A stretch of 64,000 nt of DNA from Euryarchaeota archaeon UBA86 (GCA_002503055.1 DAQX01000008.1:132249-196248), one strand, 5' to 3'; counted from the first letter of the stretch, positions 17,530-25,786 are shown. Made by a program: numbers and translations. The notes: generated by a model not told the origin, from the letters alone.

Positions 17530-19590
17530 ATGCGCACCATCGATAGAATAGCCATCATCGGAGCAGGGAACATGGGTTCCGGAATAGCTCAGAAGAGTGC
17601 TCAGGAGCACTTCGAGGTCCAGATGGTAGACCGTGAGCAGCAGTGGGTAGACAAAGGAAAACAAACAATTTCCGATTTTCTAGAGGAAGCTGTTGGACGC
17701 AGGATTTTCTCTCCTACTCAAGTTGAGGAAATCAGGAATCGAGTAACTGGAGTTGTGGGCACCGAGAATGTCGCTTCAGACACCGATTTGATTATTGAAG
17801 CGGTTTTCGAAGACTTTGAAGTAAAGACCGAAGTGTTTGAGATTCTCGATGAGGTCTGCGATGAGCATACTATTCTAGCAAGCAACACCTCCTCACTATC
17901 TGTGAATGATTTAGCAGGAGCAGTGGGCAGGCCGGATCGTTTTGTTGGCTTACATTTCTTCTATCATCCAGCCAAGAATAGACTAGTCGAGATAATCCCT
18001 GCAGAAACCACCACTGCCGAGACTCTGGCTGCTGTTGAGCAGTATTGTAAGACAATGGGAAAGGTCGTCATAGTCTGCAAAGATAGGCCTGGTTTTGTTG
18101 TCAATCGATTCTTCGTACCGTGGTTGAACGAGGCGTGTAAGTTGCTAGAAGAGGGTGTGGCGACAACTGCTCAAATTGATGCTGTAGCTCGTAAAGCGTT
18201 CAGAATCGGTCTCGGCCCATTCGCTCTGATGAACCTAACTGGTTCCCCAATAGCAATGCATTCCACCGATTATCTCGCTGCACAGCTGGATACTCCTAGA
18301 TACTCGGCAACTCAGACTCTGCGAGATCTAGTCGCAGATGGAAGGACATGGGACATAGACGGAGATGAGGAATGTAGCGAAGATACTGCAACAGAGATTC
18401 GAGAACGTCTGTTGGGGCAGGTATTCGCTGTCTCAGCTCAGATTGTGGCTGAGGAAATATGTTCCATGGAGGATGTCGATAGAGGGGCCAAGGTCGGTCT
18501 GCGCTGGGCGCTTGGGCCATTTGAGATTGCAAACCGTATCGGGGTCAAAGAGGCAGTTAGGATGGCTGTAGTCTACGCCCAGAAAGCTGACTTGGAATTA
18601 CCCGACTGGTTTACTGAGAGAGAGGAGTCCTTCGATTTCTCTTACATTGATGTCGTGGAAGAAGGTAGTATAGCGACAGTTCGCATTAACCGGCCGGAAG
18701 CGATGAATGCACTGAATGTTACTGTGGTTTCTCAGCTTGGAGATGTTTTAGATAATCTGAATGCTCGAGATGATGTGACAACAATTGCTCTTGAGGGAGC
18801 TGGAAAAGCATTCGTTGCTGGAGCAGATGTCAAGTTCTTCGTAGACAAAATAAGGGCCAATGCTATTCCGGATATCTACGACTTCACAGCCAACGGGCAC
18901 GCTGTGTTGGACAAGCTCGAGAACAGTCCCAAGACCACCATCGCACTAACTACTGGTTTAGCATTGGGTGGTGGGCTTGAGCTGGCGCTAGCCTGTGACT
19001 ACAGAGTTGGAACCAGAAGAACTCAATTCAGATTCCCTGAGACGAGTATCGGAATATATCCGGGACTAGGAGGAACTCAAAGGACTCCTCGAATCTGCGG
19101 CATCGAGTGTGCACGCTTCGCAGTACTACCTGGGAACTTTCTAGATGCTGCCTCTGCAAAGGCTCTGGGGTTACTGACTCATCTCGTCGAACCTTCTGCT
19201 GTCGAATCAACAGTATCTGCGATTTCTTCGCAGGGAAAACCCGGAGAGAAGTATCCCTGTGCACCCGCAGATCCAGAACATTCAGTAGTTTCATTCGCAA
19301 CCTCATTCTACTCTGACAACAACATTGTATCTCTGCTTTCGGGAAGAATACCCGAAGGTTACGATACTGAAGATAAGATGGTGTCGAGGCAATTCAAATC
19401 TCTGTCTCGAACCGCTCCCGTGGCTCTCTCAATGGCCAGTGATTTACTCAATACTGCAACTCATTCAGATCTTAATTCGGGCCTAGAAAGTGAGCTTCGT
19501 GGGCTCAATACGATTTTCAGTACAGAAGACGCTCTAGAGGGCCTCAGTGCGTTGATTGAGGGGCGCAGACCCGAATACTCGGGTGCTTGA
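17530..19590 (+). CDS. 3-hydroxyacyl-CoA dehydrogenase / enoyl-CoA hydratase fusion
   Basis: A 686-residue bifunctional beta-oxidation enzyme that hydrates enoyl-CoA and oxidises the 3-hydroxyacyl-CoA with NAD+. The dehydrogenase is N-terminal: GAGNMGSG (11-18), SNTSSLSV and GLHFFYHPAKN, with the dimerisation domains to about residue 360. The hydratase follows: INRPEAMNAL, AGADVKFF, LGGGLELALACDYR (oxyanion hole) and FPETSIGIYPGLGGTQ (catalytic Glu). The order is the reverse of bacterial FadB and matches archaeal fusions. The ATG at 17530 follows the GGTCGGCGGG element by 2 bases and is preferred to 17509. No thiolase gene is nearby. Confidence 0.95.
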   Translation: MRTIDRIAIIGAGNMGSGIAQKSAQEHFEVQMVDREQQWVDKGKQTISDFLEEAVGRRIFSPTQVEEIRNRVTGVVGTENVASDTDLIIEAVFEDFEVKTEVFEILDEVCDEHTILASNTSSLSVNDLAGAVGRPDRFVGLHFFYHPAKNRLVEIIPAETTTAETLAAVEQYCKTMGKVVIVCKDRPGFVVNRFFVPWLNEACKLLEEGVATTAQIDAVARKAFRIGLGPFALMNLTGSPIAMHSTDYLAAQLDTPRYSATQTLRDLVADGRTWDIDGDEECSEDTATEIRERLLGQVFAVSAQIVAEEICSMEDVDRGAKVGLRWALGPFEIANRIGVKEAVRMAVVYAQKADLELPDWFTEREESFDFSYIDVVEEGSIATVRINRPEAMNALNVTVVSQLGDVLDNLNARDDVTTIALEGAGKAFVAGADVKFFVDKIRANAIPDIYDFTANGHAVLDKLENSPKTTIALTTGLALGGGLELALACDYRVGTRRTQFRFPETSIGIYPGLGGTQRTPRICGIECARFAVLPGNFLDAASAKALGLLTHLVEPSAVESTVSAISSQGKPGEKYPCAPADPEHSVVSFATSFYSDNNIVSLLSGRIPEGYDTEDKMVSRQFKSLSRTAPVALSMASDLLNTATHSDLNSGLESELRGLNTIFSTEDALEGLSALIEGRRPEYSGA

Positions 19591-19743
19591 TTAAGCTCTT
19601 AGTGGCGACTGGATCCAAGCTGGGGCTCGGTAGTTAGCAATAGCCGCGAACAGTATGCTCCTAAGGCTAATCTTTGAGACCTCTATCACAGTTGCCTCTT
19701 CGTCAATAGTCTTGTCCAACCAGTTCTGCATCATTCTCTCCAT
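19591..19743 (-). CDS. Probable 50-residue small protein
   Basis: A short ORF of 50 codons plus stop, opposite to and starting right after the fusion gene. It begins at the ATG complementary to 19741-19743, preceded by a near-perfect Shine-Dalgarno AGGAGG with 7-base spacing. The peptide begins MERMMQNWLDKTIDEE, continues ATVIEVSKISLRS and ends PAWIQSPLRA. It looks amphipathic with a modest hydrophobic patch ILFAAIANY. It shares its upstream region with the divergent HxlR regulator gene, so it could be its target. No homologue is recognised. Evidence is the ribosome-binding site and filled intergenic space. Confidence 0.5.
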   Translation of the reverse strand: MERMMQNWLDKTIDEEATVIEVSKISLRSILFAAIANYRAPAWIQSPLRA

Positions 19744-19763
19744 TAGTTTCCTCCTGTAACCAA

Positions 19764-19843
19764 GTGTAGATTACACACCGCCCTGCTAGAACCTGTATAT
19801 GAAGCGGCCAGTAAGCACGATTACACCGAAGTGCATTTTATAC
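19764..19843 (+). promoter_or_regulatory. Divergent control region of the HxlR gene with repeats
   Basis: The region holds a 13-base palindrome GTGTA-GAT-TACAC at 19764-19776, a second GATTACAC at 19819-19826 that continues as TACACCGAA (19822-19830), and a TATA-like TTTTATA at 19837-19843. From that box transcription would start close to the ATG at 19873, making the regulator mRNA nearly leaderless. TACACCGAA recurs upstream of the next regulator gene. The repeats are candidate operator sites. Confidence 0.45.
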
Positions 19844-19872
19844 ACCAGATACCCCCTCGACAACCTGTTACC

Positions 19873-20328
19873 ATGGTCTCCGACGCGATGCGAATTACCT
19901 CTCGCGACATGAAGAAAATCAAGGATGCGTTGGAAGAAGTCGAGGAAAATGGCGCGATGATTCGGAGAATCTTCGGAGAGTACAATGATGATGAATTCGA
20001 TGTCTCTTGGGAAGTTGATTCTGCTGTAGATGCATTCTCGATATTTAGTTCTAGATGGGCCATTGAAATCTTAGCTACATTGTACATAGCGGGTGACCGT
20101 AGATTCAACGAGATGAGGAAGTTGTTGCGGGGTATCAGCAGTAGGACATTGTCTGACAAGTTGACGACTTGTGTGGAGAATGGACTTGTCGACAGAATTG
20201 TCGAAGACGGGCCTCCAATCCGAGTCATCTACAGATTGACTGAGCATGGGCGCGAGGCCGGTCGGCTGCTCAGTCCTCTAGTCGCTTACATGAAGCTTCA
20301 TCAGGGCAGAGTTGTCGGAACTAAGTAA
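19873..20328 (+). CDS. HxlR-family winged-helix transcriptional regulator
   Basis: A 151-residue DNA-binding protein. After an acidic N-terminal extension (to about residue 50) comes a typical HxlR winged helix: FSSRWAIEILATLYIAGDRRFNEM, GISSRTLSDKLTTCVENGLV and the wing VIYRLTEHGREAG. HxlR proteins are dimeric one-component regulators of redox, aldehyde or stress genes. The inducer here is unknown. The ATG at 19873 is chosen because the TATA-like TTTTATA at 19837-19843 overlaps any earlier start. It is divergent from a 50-residue ORF and followed by two further winged-helix genes, forming a small regulatory block. Confidence 0.9.
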   Translation: MVSDAMRITSRDMKKIKDALEEVEENGAMIRRIFGEYNDDEFDVSWEVDSAVDAFSIFSSRWAIEILATLYIAGDRRFNEMRKLLRGISSRTLSDKLTTCVENGLVDRIVEDGPPIRVIYRLTEHGREAGRLLSPLVAYMKLHQGRVVGTK

Positions 20329-20346
20329 GTCCTCAACTAAGAGCAT

Positions 20347-20359
20347 CGGTGATACACCG
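20347..20359. promoter_or_regulatory. Palindrome CGGTG-ATA-CACCG, candidate operator
   Basis: A perfect 5-3-5 inverted repeat 22 bases before the likely ATG at 20382. It shares TACACCGAA (20353-20361) with the region upstream of the HxlR gene (19822-19830). It may let one of the local regulators control both genes. Confidence 0.45.
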
Positions 20360-20381
20360 AACCGTATGCTTCAAAGGTCGT

Positions 20382-21053
20382 ATGCCAAGGAAGAGAGTTA
20401 TGGCTCTGCTTGAACAGTGGCGCAGTAAGCGTTCTTGGTTCTTCGACGGGTTAGTTGCTATCGCTGGTGGTGTAATTGGCTTTGGAGGCCTATTGCCTGC
20501 ACTAGTTCCAGTTTCCGAAGGAACATTAGCCGCACCTCGAGATCATTCATGGGAGCACCCTCTGAGAAGGAGTATACTGTCTACCCTAGAGCGCTCTCCT
20601 GGCATCCATTACAGAGAGTTGCAAAGGCAACTAGATGCGGCCAATGGGACTCTCAGACATCATCTGGATGTTCTAATTAGTGAGCGTTCAGTGACCACGA
20701 TGTCCGTAAATGGTAGAACCTGCTACTACGCTGGAGCGCCCAGCCAAGTTGAAATTTTGTCAGGAACTGGAGTTACAGATCAGGCGAGGGCTGCAGAGAT
20801 GCTACCTGTAGGACTCTCTACTGTACAAAGGAAGGTTGTAGCTAGACTTTCCAGAACACCCGAACCGTCTTCTCAGGCTGAGTTAGCACGCGACCTCGGT
20901 CGCTCGAGAGCCTCGGTTCACTCCGCAATTGGTGTCCTTCGCCAGCGTGGAATACTCAATCCCTCTGGATTGTCCTTAGCACCTCATCTGTCCGGCCTAC
21001 AGACCTCAGAAGTCGACTATCCGTGGCTCGATATCCGTGTCGAATATGCCTGA
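20382..21053 (+). CDS. Membrane-tethered double winged-helix regulator
   Basis: A 223-residue protein with a short basic N-terminus (MPRKRVMALLEQWRSKRSW), one hydrophobic segment (about residues 18-45, FFDGLVAIAGGVIGFGG) and two ArsR/MarR-like winged helices. The first has HPLRRSILSTLERSPGIHYR and ANGTLRHHLDVL; the second has SSQAELARDLGRSRASVHSA and IGVLRQRGIL. A membrane-tethered regulator of this layout would sense envelope or redox state. GTG at 20349 is an alternative start but lies in a palindrome; the ATG at 20382 is preferred. It follows the HxlR gene and precedes a third regulator. Confidence 0.82.
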   Translation: MPRKRVMALLEQWRSKRSWFFDGLVAIAGGVIGFGGLLPALVPVSEGTLAAPRDHSWEHPLRRSILSTLERSPGIHYRELQRQLDAANGTLRHHLDVLISERSVTTMSVNGRTCYYAGAPSQVEILSGTGVTDQARAAEMLPVGLSTVQRKVVARLSRTPEPSSQAELARDLGRSRASVHSAIGVLRQRGILNPSGLSLAPHLSGLQTSEVDYPWLDIRVEYA

Positions 21054-21092
21054 GTTAGTCTCACAGCGTGGCTAATCCTCTTGAGCCTAGGG

Positions 21093-21111
21093 ATGCGCGC
21101 GTAGCGCGCAT
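21093..21111. repeat. Perfect hairpin overlapping a start codon
   Basis: ATGCGCGC, a GTA loop and GCGCGCAT form an 8-bp inverted repeat. Its last AT is the beginning of the ATG at 21110 of the next winged-helix gene. In RNA it could hide the start; in DNA it could be an operator for autoregulation. No homologous copy was seen elsewhere in the window. Confidence 0.55.
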
Positions 21112-22204
21112 GTTCAGAGTTAGACTGGTCGAAGCACCAATGCCTACTGGCAGCCGAGATCCTGACATTCTTCTTGCCTGGCTGCTTGATTCGATGGGTC
21201 TTGTTCGACGCAAGAGTGATGGTTTTAGCGTCGATGATGATCAAGGGGCCTTGCATCGCATGATGAGTCAGACATTCATGGCTGAACCTCTCAAAGGATG
21301 GGATGCAAAGTCGATTAGTGATGTAAGCGGACTCTCACAAACCGGGGTTCACCACCAGATGGTCAAACTGCGAGAATCTGGTCTAATATCTACTCAAACC
21401 GATGATCGTTGGCATGTATATGTACTCAGAGGAGGGTCGATGTCTGCATCGATGGAATTGATTTCTGCACAAGCCAAGGTGATTCTAGATCAGCGTCTTG
21501 GTGCATTATCTAGATATGTCTCTGAATCGGAAGAGAGGATGATTGTTCCTTGCGAGGAAGAAGAATATGGATTTCGAATCGAGGTCGCAGAGCCTCGTGC
21601 TCTAGTCGAGGGAGAGGATTTGCTCGATGCTCTGGTTCGCGAACTAGGGTTGAATGGAGAGCGGGCGAAACATGGAGATGAATTGTCGAGGAAACTGTTA
21701 GAGGAATTATCTGGAAGTGGTAATGCAGTCAGTCTATTGGCCCTCTCTGAGAAGTTTGGAGAGTCTCGCTCCAGAGTACAGCGCTCGATAGAGAGAATGA
21801 GGGCAGCTGGGATTGTAGAGCGGGTTCCGATGTTAGAGCGTCTGGCTCAGGACATATATGCCGGTCTGATGCGTCAGAGTGATGCACGCGGTGAGGACTG
21901 GTTGATGACTAGAGGAGGACTTGGCAGGCTGGATGAGTCTGTGTCAAATTCATTGATTGGAGGGGTGCGTAAGAAATCACTTGATTCCGACAAAGTGCAA
22001 GAGATTCTCAAGCCCGTTGACATGAATACTCAAAGAATCCTACTCAATACCCTAGGAGGTAGGATGCCCTATGGAATCAGGATTGGTGGAAAGGACGGAG
22101 TTGCTGTCAGAGAAGCAGTGATGAGGAAGGTTGAGAGAACCCTCAGACGAATGAGGACAGTTGCTCAGAGATTGGATGAGGTCCTCGCTAGCAACGAGGA
22201 TTAG
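21110..22204 (+). CDS. Winged-helix regulator, two HTH units
   Basis: A 364-residue protein with two winged-helix segments. The first (about residues 60-115) includes DAKSISDVSGLSQTGVHH and MVKLRESGLISTQ. The second (about 190-245) includes SLLALSEKFGESRSRVQRS and IERMRAAGIVERV. The basic C-terminal helix is KVERTLRRMRTVAQRL. The ATG at 21110 (MFRVRLVEAPMP) is preferred to a GTG at 21068; the hairpin at 21093-21111 overlaps it. It is the third consecutive regulator here and may be co-transcribed with the others. Targets and ligand are unknown. The stop overlaps the convergent DUF2237 gene by 4 bases. Confidence 0.78.
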   Translation: MFRVRLVEAPMPTGSRDPDILLAWLLDSMGLVRRKSDGFSVDDDQGALHRMMSQTFMAEPLKGWDAKSISDVSGLSQTGVHHQMVKLRESGLISTQTDDRWHVYVLRGGSMSASMELISAQAKVILDQRLGALSRYVSESEERMIVPCEEEEYGFRIEVAEPRALVEGEDLLDALVRELGLNGERAKHGDELSRKLLEELSGSGNAVSLLALSEKFGESRSRVQRSIERMRAAGIVERVPMLERLAQDIYAGLMRQSDARGEDWLMTRGGLGRLDESVSNSLIGGVRKKSLDSDKVQEILKPVDMNTQRILLNTLGGRMPYGIRIGGKDGVAVREAVMRKVERTLRRMRTVAQRLDEVLASNED

Positions 22205-22566
22205 ATTGCGTGGGTTTCCAACATCCCTAGATCGCAGACCGCAAGAGCCTCTTCGTGTGTAGCCTCAAGAACCACCGGACAAGCAGATCCGACTTCGGCT
22301 GCATCCTGCCATGTTCTTGCGCAAACACACCATCTGTCTCCAGAGCTTAGTCCAGGGAAGCCGAATTGAGGAGCCGGTGTAATCAAGTCATTACCTTGAG
22401 AAAGAGCGAACTGGAGAAACTCATCGGTAACAATTGCACATACTGTATGCGAGCCTCGATCGTTGCCGTCTGTATTGCAACATCCATCACGGAACCATCC
22501 TGTCAAAGGCTCAATCGAACATTCTTGCAGTTCTGTTCCCTTGACATTGATTGAGTCATGCATCAT
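22201..22566 (-). CDS. DUF2237 family protein
   Basis: A 121-residue protein clearly of the DUF2237 family: NVKGTELQECSIEPLTG near the start, WFRDGCCNT, GSHTVCAIVTDEFL, GFPGLSSGDRWCVCARTW and VVLEATHEEAL. The family is widespread in bacteria, small and soluble, with several conserved Cys; its function is unknown. It overlaps the upstream Dus gene by 4 bases, so it is the last gene of the operon S2-Dus-DUF2237. Bacterial origin by transfer is plausible. Confidence 0.93.
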   Translation of the reverse strand: MMHDSINVKGTELQECSIEPLTGWFRDGCCNTDGNDRGSHTVCAIVTDEFLQFALSQGNDLITPAPQFGFPGLSSGDRWCVCARTWQDAAEVGSACPVVLEATHEEALAVCDLGMLETHAI

Positions 22567-23546
22567 GCCACCGCCTCTGGAGAAGCGAGTTCTTCCAAAT
22601 ATTCAGAGACTCTGTGCCCCAGTTTTTTCTGGTCTTGGATGGAGTGTAACTCCACTCTCATCGCAGAAGCTCCTGGGAGTCCTTTTGTGAATGAAACAGC
22701 ATGTCGCTTGAGATTCTTGTTGTGATGATCATGATATAACTCCGAGCTCAACTCAACATATCTCTCCCAACACCAGTGTCTAGCTACGGCTGGGTCATCG
22801 ATTCCCCAGAGTGGCTTGTCATCAGACCATCCGAGGTCGCGCTTTATCTCATGGAATAGAGTAGGTCTTCCTATGGCCCCGCGACCAATCATCAAACCGG
22901 CAGCACCTGTCTGCTCCAAGCATGCAGCCGCTGTCTTCGCATTGACTACATCCCCGTTAGCAATCACGGGAATTTCAACTGCACGCACTATATTCCTGAT
23001 TTGAGACCAGTCGGACTCACCTGAATAGCGCTGTTTGAGGGTTCGTCCGTGAACACAGATGCGTTCCACCCCCTCGGCCTCGAGTCTCTGACAAATTTCC
23101 AGAGCCGTGTTCGGTCCACTTCCTGTTCCTAGTCTCATCTTCACCGTGATGGGTACATCAGCAGCCTCGATGCATGCTCGAACCATTTTCACGACTCTGT
23201 CAGGATTGCGTAGCAGAGCCGCGCCAGCGTCATTGCGACATACCTTAGGCGCAGGGCAACCGAAGTTGAGATCGATGATGTCAGCACGGTCTTGTAGCAA
23301 CTTGACTGTAGTGACCATCTCTTCGATATCGCCTCCGAAAATCTGTGGAATGAATGGTTTCTCCCTAGGGTCACTTTCGACTTTGAGCCATGAGTTTGTA
23401 TTCCTGCGAGTTAGTCCTGATGCTGCTGTAAACTCTGTGACTGTGAAATCGGCCCCACATTCACTAGCTAGTAGCCGGTAGGCTAGATCAGTTACACCTG
23501 CCATCGGGGCTAGGAAGAGCGGTGGTTTAGCGGCCGGCATAGTCAT
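22563..23546 (-). CDS. dus: tRNA-dihydrouridine synthase
   Basis: Dus enzymes reduce uridine in tRNA loops to dihydrouridine using FMN and NADPH. Visible marks are FLAPMAGVTDLAYR, DLNFGCPAPKVCRNDAGAAL with the catalytic Cys, VKMRLGTGS, VHGRTLKQRYSG, PVIANGDVV and MIGRGAIGRP (FMN phosphate site). The start is taken at ATG 23546 (MTMPAAKPP). An ATG at 23603 is also possible and would overlap the S2 gene by 23 bases. It lies between the S2 and DUF2237 genes in one operon. Confidence 0.93.
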   Translation of the reverse strand: MTMPAAKPPLFLAPMAGVTDLAYRLLASECGADFTVTEFTAASGLTRRNTNSWLKVESDPREKPFIPQIFGGDIEEMVTTVKLLQDRADIIDLNFGCPAPKVCRNDAGAALLRNPDRVVKMVRACIEAADVPITVKMRLGTGSGPNTALEICQRLEAEGVERICVHGRTLKQRYSGESDWSQIRNIVRAVEIPVIANGDVVNAKTAAACLEQTGAAGLMIGRGAIGRPTLFHEIKRDLGWSDDKPLWGIDDPAVARHWCWERYVELSSELYHDHHNKNLKRHAVSFTKGLPGASAMRVELHSIQDQKKLGHRVSEYLEELASPEAVA

Positions 23547-23580
23547 CGGTCCAGTACGAGACCTATGAGTCCGTCGCGAC

Positions 23581-24195
23581 TCAGAAGGTGGATTCCCAGT
23601 CATCGACGCTTTGCGAGCGCTCCCAATCTGCGTCTGTTAGTACGCCTCTGTTCTTGAGCATCTCACGGGCTAGCAACCAGTAAACTAGTGCAAGTGAGCG
23701 TCGGCCCTTGTTATTGGCTGGGAGAACCAGATCAACATTACGAAGGCGGTTGTTGGCATCACAGATGCCGACTACTGGGAGGCCTGAGCTAACAGCCTCT
23801 GAAAGAGCCTGGGAGTCTGCTGCGGGGTCAGTTACCAAGATGACCTCGGGCTCGATGTAGGTTCTGAGACTAGGATTGGTGAGAGTTCCGGGGATGAAGC
23901 GACCTACGATGCGCATTGCACCGATGCTCTCTGCAAACATACGGGCAGGGCGCTGGCCGTACTGACGAGCACTGACTACGAGGATCCTTTTCGGGTCGTA
24001 GTTTGACAGAAACTTAGCTACAGTCCTGATGCGTGAATCGGTCTGGTGTACATCGATTAAATGTAGTCCGCCACCATCTTGACGCATGGTGTCGAGGAAC
24101 TTGCGCATATCTGCTGACTTCTGATTGGTTCCAATGTGAACAGCATGCTGCTCATACACATCGAGCGGAACTAGAGGGGCTAGACTCTCATCCAT
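23581..24195 (-). CDS. rpsB: 30S ribosomal protein S2
   Basis: Archaeal uS2, a component of the small-subunit body that joins late in assembly. It has 204 residues, near the usual archaeal length. Recognised by YEQHAVHIGTNQKS, GLHLIDVHQTDSRI, RIVGRFIPGTLTNP, VILVTDPAADSQAL and PVVGICDANNRL. Upstream on the same strand lies GGTCGCCGCGA (24211-24221), a looser relative of the GGTCGGCGGG element, 10 bases after an A/T-rich box (TTATGA). It heads the operon S2-Dus-DUF2237. Confidence 0.97.
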   Translation of the reverse strand: MDESLAPLVPLDVYEQHAVHIGTNQKSADMRKFLDTMRQDGGGLHLIDVHQTDSRIRTVAKFLSNYDPKRILVVSARQYGQRPARMFAESIGAMRIVGRFIPGTLTNPSLRTYIEPEVILVTDPAADSQALSEAVSSGLPVVGICDANNRLRNVDLVLPANNKGRRSLALVYWLLAREMLKNRGVLTDADWERSQSVDDWESTF

Positions 24196-24266
24196 GTTGA
24201 ATCCTCAGCGTCGCGGCGACCTGCCATTGACTCATAAGCGCTACGCATCGCCCTGCATGGCGAGGC

Positions 24267-24884
24267 TTACTCCAAATCACTCAGAAACGTGCATTCGCCC
24301 TCTCCATGGACTTCTGCGAATTGCACGCAGGGACGCGTTATTGTGAGATATACATCGAAGCTATCGTGGAAAGAAAGTTGTTCGATAGGTGCCGTAATGC
24401 CGTACCCTCTAGCTTCCACTTCGAATAACCAATTTCCTTGCATTAATTGACCATCACCGAGTACAAAGGGAGTTTGTGGATAGTCCTTAGTGGCTCTTAC
24501 TTCCCAATACGGATCGCCGCCTGACTCCTTGACACCAGGCTCCCATAAACGGACCTCGACATATCGGAACTCATTGGTTTCATTCCCTATTACATCCTCT
24601 ATTTGTGAGGACCATGGGAATTGTGCTCGAAAAGTGATGATTAATTCAGTCACGCTCTCATCGAACATGATGAGTTCTTCTCTCTCAAACGGTTCGGCCG
24701 CCTCTACTCCTGATGATTCGAAGGTGTGATCCCAGCCGAAGGTCTCCTCTTTGGGAAATGTCGAGGGCGGCTCCCTCCACGACTCCATTACCTCTCGTTG
24801 TAAAGCCAAGCCTAGACAGCCAGAAGTCAGAGTAGATGTTAGTAGAATTGCGAGGACTAAGAGGGTCTTGGTTCGTCCTCGCAT
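24267..24884 (-). CDS. Predicted lipoprotein, unknown
   Basis: A 205-residue exported protein. From the ATG at 24884 there is a basic start (MRGRTKTLL), a hydrophobic core and TLTSGC, a lipobox-like end with Cys23 as candidate lipid anchor. The mature part is soluble and beta-rich, with two Cys near the C-terminus (RPCVQFAE and GECTFL) that may pair. No family is recognised. The frame is open to an ATG at 25001, but that would bury the signal peptide. Confidence 0.72.
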   Translation of the reverse strand: MRGRTKTLLVLAILLTSTLTSGCLGLALQREVMESWREPPSTFPKEETFGWDHTFESSGVEAAEPFEREELIMFDESVTELIITFRAQFPWSSQIEDVIGNETNEFRYVEVRLWEPGVKESGGDPYWEVRATKDYPQTPFVLGDGQLMQGNWLFEVEARGYGITAPIEQLSFHDSFDVYLTITRPCVQFAEVHGEGECTFLSDLE

Positions 24885-25039
24885 GATATGGGGAGAAGTC
24901 GATGTGACTTCAATACGCTGGATGTTTGGTGCCTCTCGGTACTCATAGGGAACGTCAAAGCCCTCGCTCGGTAACCCTTCGTCGTCATTGAGGCAGGGCA
25001 AACGAATAGGCAGAAAGGGAAGAATGTTGCACTAGGCGA

Positions 25040-25738
25040 TTATTCTTCTTCATCTGTAGCCACACGAGGCTCGTGTACTTCTCTGAACACTACGATTCCT
25101 ACTCCGAGATGATCTCTGAGTGTGCGCACGAGGCTAAACTTGGTGAATGACCAATTCTGATCATATGCCACGGCCTCAGGAGTAGTTATCGTCAAATCGT
25201 CGCCTTCGAAATCGACCTCGAAGTCGTCGCGGCCGGTATTCATGCTGAGTAGCGTCTCGACCTTCTCAGCACGATCCTCTACAACCTTCGTTATTCGGTA
25301 GTTGTAGCGAAGGGTTACTCCTGCAAGTGGGTGGTTGTAGTCTATCCTAGCACGGCCAGCGCTGAGGAACTGTAGAATTCCCTGACGGCCACCAATCTCC
25401 ACAGGGGAGCCGATTCCAAGCATCTCAGGCTCGCGCACGCTGCGCATTAGGACATTCTGTCCAATGGTCTCGACTTGGCTAGCGTCGCGCTCGCCGTATG
25501 CATCAGTAGGCTCGATGTCGATGCTGTAGTCGGTTTCAGCCTCAGCCTCACTTAGGTGAGTTTCGAATCCAGCAATCAAACGACCATCTCCGACGACTGT
25601 AATCATCGGAGAGTAAGTGCGGTTCTCATCATGAGCATCATGCTCCTTTGCGACGTCCTCACGAGTGGTCTCGATAAGCTTGTCATTATCTGCGTTGAAT
25701 AGATCGTAATCGATGTGGACTATTGTGCCATTGTCCAT
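25040..25738 (-). CDS. FKBP-type peptidyl-prolyl isomerase (SlyD-like, long archaeal form)
   Basis: A 232-residue cytosolic prolyl isomerase and chaperone. The FKBP core is visible as TIVHIDYDLF, VVGDGRLIAGFETHL and YSIDIEPTDAYGERD, with the insert-in-flap region of the SlyD type and NHPLAGVTLRYNYRI closing the fold. An about 80-residue C-terminal domain (VETLLSMNTGRDDFEVDF to the end) is typical of long archaeal FKBPs. The ATG at 25738 follows AGGAGG and is the certain start. The promoter carries the GGTCGGCGGG element. Confidence 0.93.
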   Translation of the reverse strand: MDNGTIVHIDYDLFNADNDKLIETTREDVAKEHDAHDENRTYSPMITVVGDGRLIAGFETHLSEAEAETDYSIDIEPTDAYGERDASQVETIGQNVLMRSVREPEMLGIGSPVEIGGRQGILQFLSAGRARIDYNHPLAGVTLRYNYRITKVVEDRAEKVETLLSMNTGRDDFEVDFEGDDLTITTPEAVAYDQNWSFTKFSLVRTLRDHLGVGIVVFREVHEPRVATDEEE

Positions 25739-25758
25739 AGAATAACCTCCTGAGGCGC

Positions 25759-25786
25759 CCCGCCGACCTATCGCCCCTTTTTGATA
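25759..25786 (-). promoter_or_regulatory. FKBP promoter: A/T box plus GGTCGGCGGG
   Basis: Read on the minus strand, an A/T-rich box (TATCAAAAA, 25786-25778) is followed 9 bases later by GGTCGGCGGG (25768-25759). The gene starts 20 bases beyond the element, with AGGAGG between. The EF-1alpha promoter has the same element-to-ATG distance. Confidence 0.55.
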
